Source: Verrucomicrobiota bacterium
Lineage (GTDB): Bacteria > Verrucomicrobiota > Verrucomicrobiia > Verrucomicrobiales > V1-33
Direction: 5' to 3'
NCBI GenBank assembly: GCA_003402705.1
Contig: QQNF01000003.1
Coordinates: 62,001-126,000, forward strand
DNA: 64,000 bases
Position 1 is the stretch's first letter. Every line of letters begins with the position of its first letter. The notes beneath the pieces are model-generated. The model ran no database searches. It was not told the DNA's origin and saw only the letters and a program-made list of their open reading frames with translations. A program made the position numbers and the translations under genes. Positions 35,801-44,268 of this stretch are shown here, piece by piece.

Positions 35801-37990
35801 TCCGATCTCCCCTTCCGCCTCGACGCCAACTTCGGCTGGCTCGCCCTCACCGGTCAGAACGGCACGCTCATCGACCGCATCGACCTCATCGGCCAGAACC
35901 CGGACACCGCCACCGGCCGAACCCCGGACAGCGGCATCCCATGGGCTGACTTCTCCCTGCCGACCCCCGGCATCGCCAATGCCGCGCCACCCGCCACCAT
36001 CACCGCCCTAGCCAATCAGCTCCGCATCACCGAACTCCTCTTCCGCCCCAACGGCGGCAGCGACTTCGAATTCGTCGAACTCCAGAACACCGGCGCTACC
36101 ACCATCGATCTCTCCGGCGTCCGCTTCACCGGTGGCATCGACTACACCTTCCCCACAGCCACCTCGCTCGCCGCCGGCCGCTTCATCGTCGTCAGCCGCA
36201 GCCGCGACATCTTCGTCGCTCACTGGCCGTCCGCCGCCAGCATCCTCGCTCCAGGCCAGTTCACCGGAGCCCTCGACAACAGCGGCGAAACCATCACCCT
36301 CACGCTCCCCCTCCCATGGCGCGCCGCCATCCTCTCCTTCCGCTACGAACCAGCATGGGAACCGCTCGCCGCCACCGCCGGACACTCGCTCACCACCGTC
36401 GATGCCGCCACCACCGCCGCGCGCGACTGGGATCAGCGCACCACATGGTCCGCTTCACCTCAACCCGATGGCTCCCCGGGAAGCGCGGGCCCGCCCTCCA
36501 TCACCAGCACCCTCACCGCAGCCAGCACCACCGGCGACGCATTCTCCTATCAAATCACCGCTTCCCGCAACCCGACCGCCTTCGATGCCAGCGGCCTGCC
36601 TTCATGGCTCAGCCTCAATCCCGCCACCGGTCTCATCACCGGCACCACCGGCGCAGCAGGCACATGGCCCCTGCAGATCTCCGCCGAAAACTCCGGCGGC
36701 TCCGACACCAGAACCCTCACGCTCACCGTCACCGGATCCGGTCCCGCCGAGTCCCTCCAATGGGATTACACCCCCAGCGCCGCATTCGCCGGATTCCCCT
36801 TCCCCGTCCGCATCACCGCCCGCGACTCCAAGGGACGTCAGGCCCTAGCTGAACAGGGCTCTCTCGCCCTCAGCGCATCCATCCCCGGCGACACATCCTC
36901 CACCATCGTCTTCAGCGAGATCTCCGAACTCAACCCGGATCGCTTCGAAATCACCAACGTCACCAACCGCACCATCAGCACCGCCGGCTGGCGCGTCTTC
37001 GTCTCCCACAACAATCAGGCCATCTCCTCCTACTTCAACGTCCAGTGGAGTCTCCCCTCAACCCTCACCCCCGGCCAGACCATCCTCGTCCTCGACACCG
37101 CCAGCAGCAGCCTGCCAGGCGTCTTCTTCGGCGGCGACTTCCTCTGGGCCACCAACAGCAGGGCATGGGCCCTCATCGTTGATGCCGCTAACAATCCAGT
37201 CGACTTCATCACATGGGCCCACTCCGACGCCGACCTTCTCAGCGGCACCATCGTCATCGGCCAGAAATCCATCGCCGTCAGCTCCATCTGGAAAGGATCC
37301 GCTCTCCCCGCCCTCAATAATCGCGCCGCCCAGCGAAAAGGCACCGCCGATTCCGACAGCGCCGCCGACTGGGAAATCTTCGCCCCCGCCAGCGGCACAT
37401 GGGGATCTCCAAACCCCTCGCTCTCCCTCCCATGGCAGACCTCCGCTCCTCTCGCCGTCACCCCATCCACCATCACCCTCACCAATGGCGAGTTCACCGG
37501 CTGGCTCACCCTCGGAACCGCCGGACCTGTTCAGGTCTCCGCCATCGGCAACGGACGCAGCGCCCTCAGTAACACCATCGCCGCCGCTCCACCCCCCGCC
37601 GACGCCGACCTCGACAGCATGCCCGATGCCTGGGAGTCCTCCAATGGCACCAATCCTAACACCGACGACCGCACGGCCGATCCCGACGGCGACGGCCTCA
37701 GCAACTACACCGAATACCTCGGCGGCACGCTCCCGCTAGACCTCACCTCGGGCACCTTCGCCCTCTCCCTGCAGCCGCTCCCCGACGGTCGTCTCGGATT
37801 CTCCGCCAACGGTCAGCCCGGCCGCCCCTACCGCCTCGCATGGACCGACGGAATCCTCCCATGGACACCCGTCCCCGGCGGCGGCCTCATGTCCCCATCC
37901 GCCGCCCCGCAAAACACCACCGTCCAGCCTCCAATCGGCAGCAGCACCCGCGCCTTCTTCAGAGCCGAGCTGGCGCTTCCCCTTCCCTAA
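32897..37990 (+). CDS. Giant exported CotH-kinase/lamin-tail domain protein 1
   Basis: A 1697-residue exported protein with signal peptide MKLSACAMACAIGLLLPFSATA. Lamin-tail beta domains start near residue 23 (VVINEIHYRP), 745 (ILNEILASNAA), 895 (LRINEWFAAPD), 1038 (LRITELLFRPN) and possibly 1330. A CotH-like kinase region spans about 320-700 (RIRGNSSRNYQFKPLRISIP, NLLPHDLDTILGQ). A putative-Ig/cadherin-like domain lies near 1195-1280 (LPSWLSLNPATGLITGTTG). Near the end is an Asp-rich calcium motif (DADLDSMPDAWE, DPDGDGLSNYTEYL). CotH proteins phosphorylate other proteins; the target is unknown. It overlaps the next convergent gene by 32 bases. Confidence 0.88.
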   Translation: MKLSACAMACAIGLLLPFSATAAVVINEIHYRPGTAFPENAALEFIELHNTANAPATIGGWSFTSGISYTIPSGTILPANGYLVIAANPTAVSTQWNVTGILGPWLADTGLANNGERIRLSMPGTTAGSLVTVDEVTYASEGDWAQRVRESTFNGWDWLTAASGGGASLELINPLHSNANGQNWLPGTAPAGATPGAVNSVRANNVAPLVSSVRHRPEIPAPGQSVTITCTLDDETPASITATLFWRNATTTSPGPFLAVPMTSDTSGTWTAAIPGLPDKSIAEFYIQAGDGTAARTWPAPADGAQQANCQFLVDSEAPGPSDSFYRLILTATENAAFESLASSTPSSDRQFNATLIASQAGNHTVRYRSSMRIRGNSSRNYQFKPLRISIPNDNPWDGVTDFNLNPKYPWLQFIGMKMLRAAGLASFDVLPIELRRNGIEQSSGTTSAQDYGKWVRMEEINGNMATRQWPLASSGNLYKKGRPDEFWRATQPSPSTPDGLLDGWSKQNNSAANDWSDLTNFFLAWQSAAAPYFNGESLNDADTGTWTGNPFTDDALDTLDAVAETNQWARWFAMMTILQSNETNISNGQDDDYSVYFAPDNAGRRRLNLLPHDLDTILGQGDSPLAANARGLYDATAESSIFKPLLPLLGNSTTTGHPGFRALYHSSIRVLLGSVFNADTASASVPPAHAFIDNHLTGWVPSAMRGVLKTFMTARQSHLLNIIGSPAVIPAAPTATSSLTQPRTGAILNEILASNAAAHANGSTFPDVIEIRNSSAAPVDLSGFTLTDDPAIRTKFTFPAGTVLAPDALLIVSADSDFTAPGLHTGFALDDGGEIVYFHDNAATLLDSLPFGPQPADFSLSRTGPDGSTWTLTNPSIGQPNGSPVPLGLPRDLRINEWFAAPDFRLPSEFVELHNATTRPIPMGGLRLTDDFINEPSKHTLPALSFAPPSGYTLLRPFGSSADPAKASDLPFRLDANFGWLALTGQNGTLIDRIDLIGQNPDTATGRTPDSGIPWADFSLPTPGIANAAPPATITALANQLRITELLFRPNGGSDFEFVELQNTGATTIDLSGVRFTGGIDYTFPTATSLAAGRFIVVSRSRDIFVAHWPSAASILAPGQFTGALDNSGETITLTLPLPWRAAILSFRYEPAWEPLAATAGHSLTTVDAATTAARDWDQRTTWSASPQPDGSPGSAGPPSITSTLTAASTTGDAFSYQITASRNPTAFDASGLPSWLSLNPATGLITGTTGAAGTWPLQISAENSGGSDTRTLTLTVTGSGPAESLQWDYTPSAAFAGFPFPVRITARDSKGRQALAEQGSLALSASIPGDTSSTIVFSEISELNPDRFEITNVTNRTISTAGWRVFVSHNNQAISSYFNVQWSLPSTLTPGQTILVLDTASSSLPGVFFGGDFLWATNSRAWALIVDAANNPVDFITWAHSDADLLSGTIVIGQKSIAVSSIWKGSALPALNNRAAQRKGTADSDSAADWEIFAPASGTWGSPNPSLSLPWQTSAPLAVTPSTITLTNGEFTGWLTLGTAGPVQVSAIGNGRSALSNTIAAAPPPADADLDSMPDAWESSNGTNPNTDDRTADPDGDGLSNYTEYLGGTLPLDLTSGTFALSLQPLPDGRLGFSANGQPGRPYRLAWTDGILPWTPVPGGGLMSPSAAPQNTTVQPPIGSSTRAFFRAELALPLP

Positions 37991-39554
37991 CCGCCGCAAT
38001 CTCCCGCTCCACAGCCCGCAGCTTCCCAAACTCCCGCCGCCCAAACCACAGCGCCACCAGCCACCAGATCACTGCTGACATCAGCGCCGCAGAAAGCACC
38101 GCCGGCATCAGCTCAAGCACCATTCCCTGTCTCAGCTCGTACCACCCTGACGTGTAGTACCCGTCTCTGCCCAATCGCATCCGCATCAGGTCCCCGGCCA
38201 TTTCCTCCGCCATGGCCGGAGCCACAATCCCTGCTCCCGGCCACACCATCGACAGCAGCATCAGCCCCCTCGACGGAAACGGCCCCAACAGCGCCAGCAC
38301 GATCCCCGAAACCACCGCCCCGATCGCCGTCGCCGCCAGCCACCGCCAGAAGTTCCACGCCGCCAGCTTCCGGAAAATCCCCGCCAGCCCAATCGGGAAG
38401 ACAAAGAAACCCAGCGCGCCACAGCACCCCGTCGCGATCATCAGGGCCTCAACCCGCAGATTCACCGGGCTCCCACTGCCATTGTACGCCAAATAAGCCG
38501 CCGTCACTCCGGCCGCCGCAAGGACCCACAGCGTCGCGTAGATCAACCCCGTGTGCCACCCCGGCAGCAGCACTCGTCCCGCCATCCGCCCGAAAAACCC
38601 ACGCCGCGCAAACGGCAGCACCAGAGGCCTCAAATGCGCCGGTTGCTCACTCATCGCCTGCACCACCGTCAGCAGCGCCGCCCCTAGCGCAAAAAATCCA
38701 CCCGCCTCCCGGAAATCATTCTCCTTCGAATACACCGACAACACCGTCGCCACCGGCACCATCACCATCGCCGCCAATCGCCGCGGCGTCGCCCGATTCT
38801 CGGAGTCAGGAGCCAGTTGCGATGCCCCCAGATCCAGAAAGAAAAAAATCGCCCACACCAGCAGCACCACACAGTACCAGATCCCCGCCGTCCCGATATC
38901 GTCGTGCAGGTACTCAATCCCATACCGCTGCCTCGCGATCTGGAGAATCGCCCCGACGCAGAATCCAAACGTCGGCAGCAGCACCGCCAGCAGCACCGCC
39001 GCTCGTAACAGAAAATACTTCAGAAACGACAACCCCAGCAGCACCGCCGACGCCGTCAGCCCCAGCAGCAGGAACAACCCCAGCCACGCAATCTCCTGCA
39101 CCACGTCAATCCCGCCCGCAAAATACCGCAAAATTAGATAGGGAAGCACCGTCAGCGCCATCAGTACCTGCAGCGCCGCCGTCGCAACCCACTTGCCTAG
39201 CACAATCCGCCAGCCGCTCAGCCGCGTCAGCACCAGCGTGTCCATCGTGTTCCCGCCCATCTCCTCCCGCAGCGCCGCCGACAACCGCAGCGGCAGCAGC
39301 AGACACACCGGTCCCGCCAGACACCACCAGAAAACAATCCCCATGTCCTCGCCTCCCCTCCCCGCAAACATCAGGCTCAGCAGCGCCAGCAGCAGCTGCA
39401 CCCCCAGCAAACCCCACACAAAAAACGGCGACTTCAGCCCCATCCGCAGCTCCTTCACCAGCATCGGACTCATCCAGTCCCCAAAATCCTTCAGCGGACG
39501 GACTCCCCCAGACGGACTCACAGGCAAAGGCGGCGCTTCAGCAGACATGCCCAT
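37959..39554 (-). CDS. ABC-2-like multi-helix membrane protein
   Basis: A 531-residue protein with about 12 hydrophobic helices. The start resembles ABC-2 export permeases: SPMLVKELRMGLKSPFFVWG followed by helices, and EEMGGNTMDTLVLTRLSGWRIVLGKW, the cytoplasmic coupling-helix type segment. No ATPase gene is adjacent, so a partner encoded elsewhere or a different function is possible. The C-terminus overlaps the end of the convergent CotH gene by 32 bases. Confidence 0.65.
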   Translation of the reverse strand: MGMSAEAPPLPVSPSGGVRPLKDFGDWMSPMLVKELRMGLKSPFFVWGLLGVQLLLALLSLMFAGRGGEDMGIVFWWCLAGPVCLLLPLRLSAALREEMGGNTMDTLVLTRLSGWRIVLGKWVATAALQVLMALTVLPYLILRYFAGGIDVVQEIAWLGLFLLLGLTASAVLLGLSFLKYFLLRAAVLLAVLLPTFGFCVGAILQIARQRYGIEYLHDDIGTAGIWYCVVLLVWAIFFFLDLGASQLAPDSENRATPRRLAAMVMVPVATVLSVYSKENDFREAGGFFALGAALLTVVQAMSEQPAHLRPLVLPFARRGFFGRMAGRVLLPGWHTGLIYATLWVLAAAGVTAAYLAYNGSGSPVNLRVEALMIATGCCGALGFFVFPIGLAGIFRKLAAWNFWRWLAATAIGAVVSGIVLALLGPFPSRGLMLLSMVWPGAGIVAPAMAEEMAGDLMRMRLGRDGYYTSGWYELRQGMVLELMPAVLSAALMSAVIWWLVALWFGRREFGKLRAVEREIAAVREGEAPARL

Positions 39555-39583
39555 AACCTGCCCGCCTCACCACCATCGTGCAA

Positions 39584-41149
39584 TCACGGACTGGCGTCCC
39601 CACCCGCTCCCGTCCCTGCCGGATCCCGCCGCACTCCCTCCGCCGCCTCACGGATCGCCGCCCGCGCCGTCTCATCCAGTCGCTCCAGCTGCCTCACCTG
39701 CATCGCCGCCCGCGGATTAGCCCGCAGCACCTTCTCGTGACGCATCATGAAATCCCAGTACAGCGTCGTGAACGGACACGCCTCCGGCCCAGTCGACAGC
39801 GCCGGATTCTTCGGACACCGCTGACAGTACCCGCTCATCCGCTGAATGTACTTCCCAGACGCAATGTACGGCTTCGACGCCATCAGCCCGCCATCCGCAT
39901 ACTGCGACATCCCGATCGTGTTAGGCATCTCCACCCACTCCACCGCATCGACATACACCGCCAGATACCACTCGTGCAGCTTCCGCGGGTTCACCCCGAC
40001 CAGCAGCGCGTACAGCCCCGTCACCATCAGGCGCTGAATGTGATGCGCGTACCCGTACTTCAAAGTCTGCCCCAGCGCATCACTCAGGCAGGCATATGGC
40101 GTCTCGCCAGTCCAGTAGAATCCCGGCAGCGGCTCGCTCGCCCCTAGCGCATTCCGTTCCTCATAGCCCGGCATGTGCATCCAGTAGATCCCGCGCACAT
40201 ACTCCCGCCACCCGAGGATCTGACGGATGAATCCCTCCACCGCCGCCAGCGGAGCCCGCCCATCCCGCCAAGCCTTCTCAGCCGCCGCCACCACTTCCGC
40301 AGCCACCAGCAATCCCAGGTTCAACGACGACGACAGCAGCGAATGCCACAACCACGGCTCGCCCGGCCACATCGCGTCCTGCCACCGCCCGAACCCGCCC
40401 AGCCGCCCACTCACAAATCCCTCCAGCGCCCGCAGCGCATCCTCCCGCGTCACCGGCCACCCGAATGTCTCAAGGCTCCCCGGATGATCCGGAAACCGCA
40501 ACGCCACCAGCGCTATCACCTCCCGCGTCACCGCATCCGGCGGAAACATCAGCGGCACCGGCACGTCCTCAGGACCCTTCCGCCCGAAACTCCCCCGGTT
40601 CTCCTCGTCGTAATTCCACTCCCCACCCGCCGGCTTGCCATCCTCCATCAGAATCCCGTAACGCCGCCGCATCTCCCGGTAGAAATACTCCATCCGCAGT
40701 TCCTTGCGCCCCGCCGCATGCTTCCGGAACGCCTCCAGACTGCAGAAATATCGCCGGTCCTCACAAATCGTCAGCGGCACGCCCGCGCGCCGGCAGACCT
40801 GCTCCACTCCCCGCAGAATCCGATATTCCCCGGGGTGCGTGCACCACACTTCCTCCGGCCGCCGCTCCTCCAGAAACTCCGCCAGCACGCCCCCTAACGT
40901 CCCCGGATGATCAGGCTTATCCAGCGCCGTGTAATCCACCGTCCAACCATCCGCCCGCAGTCGATCCCGGAAATGCCTCATCGCCGCCAGAAATAACACG
41001 ATCCGCTGCCGGTGCGACCACACCACCGTCGCCTCCGATGACGCCTCCGCCATCCAGACCACATCGCGATCCCGGTCCGCCCCGTCAAAAACAGAGGCAT
41101 CGGCACTTAGCTGATCACCAAAGACCAGCAGTAGGCGTCTCAGGGGCAT
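39584..41149 (-). CDS. Iron-sulfur photolyase (FeS-BCP / PhrB type)
   Basis: A 521-residue cryptochrome/photolyase-family protein. It starts LRRLLLVFGDQLS, has the deoxyribodipyrimidine photolyase-related N-domain and a C-terminal FAD-binding helical domain (ILGWREYVRGIYW, YGYAHHIQRLMVTG, YVDAVEWVEMPN). Four Cys suit the Fe-S cluster of this class: one in TPYACLSDALG and three in GYCQRCPK and EACPF. Known members repair (6-4) photoproducts. The ATG at 41149 has AGGAG seven bases upstream; the ATG at 41155 lies too close to it. Confidence 0.93.
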   Translation of the reverse strand: MPLRRLLLVFGDQLSADASVFDGADRDRDVVWMAEASSEATVVWSHRQRIVLFLAAMRHFRDRLRADGWTVDYTALDKPDHPGTLGGVLAEFLEERRPEEVWCTHPGEYRILRGVEQVCRRAGVPLTICEDRRYFCSLEAFRKHAAGRKELRMEYFYREMRRRYGILMEDGKPAGGEWNYDEENRGSFGRKGPEDVPVPLMFPPDAVTREVIALVALRFPDHPGSLETFGWPVTREDALRALEGFVSGRLGGFGRWQDAMWPGEPWLWHSLLSSSLNLGLLVAAEVVAAAEKAWRDGRAPLAAVEGFIRQILGWREYVRGIYWMHMPGYEERNALGASEPLPGFYWTGETPYACLSDALGQTLKYGYAHHIQRLMVTGLYALLVGVNPRKLHEWYLAVYVDAVEWVEMPNTIGMSQYADGGLMASKPYIASGKYIQRMSGYCQRCPKNPALSTGPEACPFTTLYWDFMMRHEKVLRANPRAAMQVRQLERLDETARAAIREAAEGVRRDPAGTGAGGDASP

Positions 41150-41205
41150 GGACATACTCCTACCTACGCCCGCCGCCCCCATCCCGCTGCCCGTGATTCA
41201 GCACA

Positions 41206-43245
41206 TCACTGTGCCAGTGGATGCGTCGCCATCGCGTTCCAGTCCGCCATAAACTGCGTATGAATCGCCTCACTCTCAATCCGCAACATCGTCTCGTCAT
41301 TCCCAGTCAGCGCCGGATCCGTGAAATTCTGCGATCCCGTCAGCACCACCTTCCGCTGCGCACTCCGCCACACGCCATCCATCAGCAGATACTTGGAATG
41401 CAATGGAGCATACCGCCGCACCGGAATCCCCGCACCCTCCAGCAGCGCCAGAATCTCCGATCCCGCCTCTGCAGGATTCACCAGCACCGCCACGTCCACT
41501 CCCGCCTGGTGCAGCGTCACCAGTTTCCGCGCAATCGCACTCCGCGGATTCGACCACGTCGCCATCGCCACCCTGATCGACCCACCCGCATTCGCATCCA
41601 GTCCATCCAGCGCCTCCACCACCGGATCACCGCTGCCAGTACCGGCATCCGCCGTTGCCCTCGGAAAACAATGCAGCCCAATCGGCCCCGTCTGTCCGCT
41701 CACCCGGTAGTAATCCGGCTCCGCCACGCACAGCGACATATCGTTCCAATAACGCAGGTACGCGTCGTAAACCTCAGGCCGACCCCGGAGAATCACCATG
41801 TTGTTGTTCCGCGTCAGCTGGAATTCCGTCAGGTTCGCCGACGATTGCACCGTCACCTTCGCCCCGTCCCCCGTCACATCGGAAAACAGGAAGAACTTGT
41901 TATGATTGATCCGCCCACCCATCGCTCCCATCACCTCTCCCTGCGCATTCCGGCAGGCAATCACATGCCCCGCCGGAAGTCGTTCCACAAGGCTCTGCAC
42001 CGCCGGAAAATCACCGCCGGACAGGATGCGCACATCCACCCCGCGCTCCTGCGCCGCCACAAACGCATCCGCCATGCTCATCCGATCCCACGTGTATACC
42101 GCCGCCCTAACCGACGACCCGGGCTTCGCCTTCGCCAGCAATTCCAGCAATCGGCCTTCAAGCACCGTATCCGCCGTCGTTCCGTCCGGACCAATCGCGC
42201 TGAATAACGCCTCAACCTGCCCGTCCAGCAGCGGCGCTGCCACCGGTGCCGCCTCCCGCTGCACCACCCGGTAAAACCCGCTCTCCCCCACATCATCCAC
42301 AAATCCTAGCGCCCGACCCGCCGCCTCAAACGGCACCCCGCCGTCCGCAGGCCACACCGCCAGATCCCGACTCCGCTGCAGTTCGTAAAATCTCCCAGGC
42401 ACCGTGTCCCACGACAACCGCACCCGATCCGACGGCACCGGCGCAATCGTCAGTGAAGGCGGAGCCGGCGGCCCCGGTATCGTGATCTTCAGATCATCAA
42501 TCCCCACGCCCGCATCAAAACCGCCATCGTCCCGGTCATTCCACCGCAGAAACAGCACCGCCCCCGGTTGCCAGTCAAGACCCGTCACGTCGCCGCTCAC
42601 CTTGCTCCGGAACGCCTCACTGTTGCCATCCCGCTGCCGCGCCGGATTGTCCCCGTCAACCGCCAGCGTCAGCGTCAATTCCCCCGGCGCGATCGCATCA
42701 AGGTCCGATGCCGCCGTCATCAGCGGGCTCGTCAGAAAACTGGTCTCCGTCAACTCGGGCCCCGCCACCCCCCACGCAAATGCCAGCCGGTTCGTGTACT
42801 GATTCGCCGTCGTCGTGCTCTGCAGCATCCACGTCTCACGCCAGAACTCAATGTGCAGCGCCGTGACCACCTTCCCCGTGTCATTGATCAGCCTCGTGCC
42901 GAATGCCATCGCCGCCGTCCCGGAACCCAGCGCCCCGAGCGCCCGTTCCGCAACCCCACTGGAACCATACGAATACAACCTTCCTCCCGTCAGCTGCGCC
43001 GTCTGGATCGTCACGTTCGACGTCCCCGTCCCCGTGATCCGCGCCGCCCGCCATCCCGGCAAACCCGGCACCGCCACCTGCAACCCTAGCGTCGCAGTGC
43101 CCGCAAGGCTTTGCGACCCAACCGCAGGAAGTGTGTCAAACCCCTCCTCGTAGCTCCCGGTAAACGATATCTGCGCCGCCGCAGAAACCACACACGCCAG
43201 CACCACCGCCGCTGTCAGCCCAGCAGCATGAAATTCAGTCATCAT
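41206..43245 (-). CDS. Exported phospholipase D-superfamily protein with a PEP-CTERM-paralogue N-domain
   Basis: A 679-residue protein with a signal peptide (MMTEFHAAGLTAAVVLACVVSAAA). Residues about 27-265 align along their whole length with the protein encoded just upstream (shared FxxLPAV, GDNPxRQRDGNS and GIDD motifs). A short fibronectin-like segment follows (LSWDTVPGRFYELQRSRDL, about 290-350). The C-terminal half is a PLD-superfamily domain with both HKD motifs (HNKFFLFSD and HSKYLLMDG) and QSSANLT and TGSQNFTD after them. The expected activity is hydrolysis of a phosphodiester, lipid or nucleic acid, outside the cell. No VPEP anchor is present. It starts 25 bases after the paralogue's stop. 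Confidence 0.85.
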   Translation of the reverse strand: MMTEFHAAGLTAAVVLACVVSAAAQISFTGSYEEGFDTLPAVGSQSLAGTATLGLQVAVPGLPGWRAARITGTGTSNVTIQTAQLTGGRLYSYGSSGVAERALGALGSGTAAMAFGTRLINDTGKVVTALHIEFWRETWMLQSTTTANQYTNRLAFAWGVAGPELTETSFLTSPLMTAASDLDAIAPGELTLTLAVDGDNPARQRDGNSEAFRSKVSGDVTGLDWQPGAVLFLRWNDRDDGGFDAGVGIDDLKITIPGPPAPPSLTIAPVPSDRVRLSWDTVPGRFYELQRSRDLAVWPADGGVPFEAAGRALGFVDDVGESGFYRVVQREAAPVAAPLLDGQVEALFSAIGPDGTTADTVLEGRLLELLAKAKPGSSVRAAVYTWDRMSMADAFVAAQERGVDVRILSGGDFPAVQSLVERLPAGHVIACRNAQGEVMGAMGGRINHNKFFLFSDVTGDGAKVTVQSSANLTEFQLTRNNNMVILRGRPEVYDAYLRYWNDMSLCVAEPDYYRVSGQTGPIGLHCFPRATADAGTGSGDPVVEALDGLDANAGGSIRVAMATWSNPRSAIARKLVTLHQAGVDVAVLVNPAEAGSEILALLEGAGIPVRRYAPLHSKYLLMDGVWRSAQRKVVLTGSQNFTDPALTGNDETMLRIESEAIHTQFMADWNAMATHPLAQ

Positions 43246-43270
43246 GTCAGGAAATTGGACGCCCGCCACC

Positions 43271-44116
43271 TCACCACCGCCGGCGCGGCAGCAGCACTGC
43301 CGCAGCACCCACCATCACCGAGATCCACACCGACGGCTCCGGCACCGCCGAAAAGGCAAAATCATCAATCCCCTGCGTCGCATCAAATCCCGGCGAATCA
43401 CTGTCGCTCCAGCGCAGATACAGGCTCGCACCCGGCTCCCACGATATCCCGCTCACCGTCGCCGTCTTCAGCGTCCGGAACCCCGCACTGTTCCCGTCCC
43501 GCTGCCGGTTCGGATTGTCACCGCTCGCCGCGCCTAACACCATATTGCTCGCCGGACTCACCGCATCAAGATCCGCCAGCGCAATCAACGATGAATTCGT
43601 CAGATAGTTCGCCGCAGTCGCGGTTCCACCCGAAAACCCATAGGCAAATGCCATCCGGTCCTCGGCCGCATTCTGCGTCCCCGTCCCCTGCACCGCCCAG
43701 ATCTCATGCGCGTAACTCACCGTGAACGATGTCAGCGTCGCGCCGCTGTTGTTCACCAGCGACGTACCGACCGCTCCGAAGAAGGTCCCGGACCCCAGCG
43801 CCGCCACCGCGCGGTCAGACACAGCCGAACCAGCGGAATAGAATCGCCCGCCCGTTGAGTATGCTACGTTGATCGCCGTGTCCGTCGTCGCTGACCCCCC
43901 GCGCCGCGCCACTTCCCAGTCGCTCGCCCCAGGCAATGCCACCTGAATTCCAACCACCCCCGTCCCCACCAGCGTCGTGTTCACCGCCGGCAGCGCATTG
44001 AAATTCTGCGTCACCAGCAGGCCCTCAGCTGTGTAGGAAATCGCCGCAGAGGCCATCGGCAGGCCAGCAGCTGTCATAGCAAGAAACGGCAGGACAAAAG
44101 TGATGTTCGGGTTCAC
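43271..44116 (-). CDS. PEP-CTERM sorting domain protein
   Basis: A 281-residue exported protein. The signal peptide is MNPNITFVLPFLAMTAAGLPMASA. A single beta-rich domain of about 230 residues follows, containing FNALPAVN, GDNPNRQRDGNSAGF and TQGIDDFAFS. The C-terminus has the VPEPS motif, a hydrophobic helix and the basic end PRRRW, the exosortase sorting signal. No exosortase gene lies in the window. It is upstream of and paralogous to the phospholipase D gene, probably co-transcribed. Confidence 0.88.
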   Translation of the reverse strand: MNPNITFVLPFLAMTAAGLPMASAAISYTAEGLLVTQNFNALPAVNTTLVGTGVVGIQVALPGASDWEVARRGGSATTDTAINVAYSTGGRFYSAGSAVSDRAVAALGSGTFFGAVGTSLVNNSGATLTSFTVSYAHEIWAVQGTGTQNAAEDRMAFAYGFSGGTATAANYLTNSSLIALADLDAVSPASNMVLGAASGDNPNRQRDGNSAGFRTLKTATVSGISWEPGASLYLRWSDSDSPGFDATQGIDDFAFSAVPEPSVWISVMVGAAAVLLPRRRW

Positions 44117-44226
44117 CCTTCCATGCTACCCTCCACCCCGCCTCCCCCGCAACGGACGCGCTTCAACGATTTCGTCACTCTCCCGCAGCATTCCAGTCCC
44201 CGCCGCCTTTCTGCCAAATACCCCAA

Positions 44227-44252
44227 GGCTGCGCCGCCTTCCCGGCGCAGCC
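44227..44252 (-). terminator. Hairpin downstream of acsA
   Basis: A 10-bp perfect stem (44227-44236 with 44243-44252, six-base loop) 17 bases after the acsA stop. The following minus-strand sequence has only scattered T (TTGGGGTATTTGG), so it is a probable rather than classical terminator. Confidence 0.5.
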
Positions 44253-44268
44253 ACCATTCCCGCACCAC

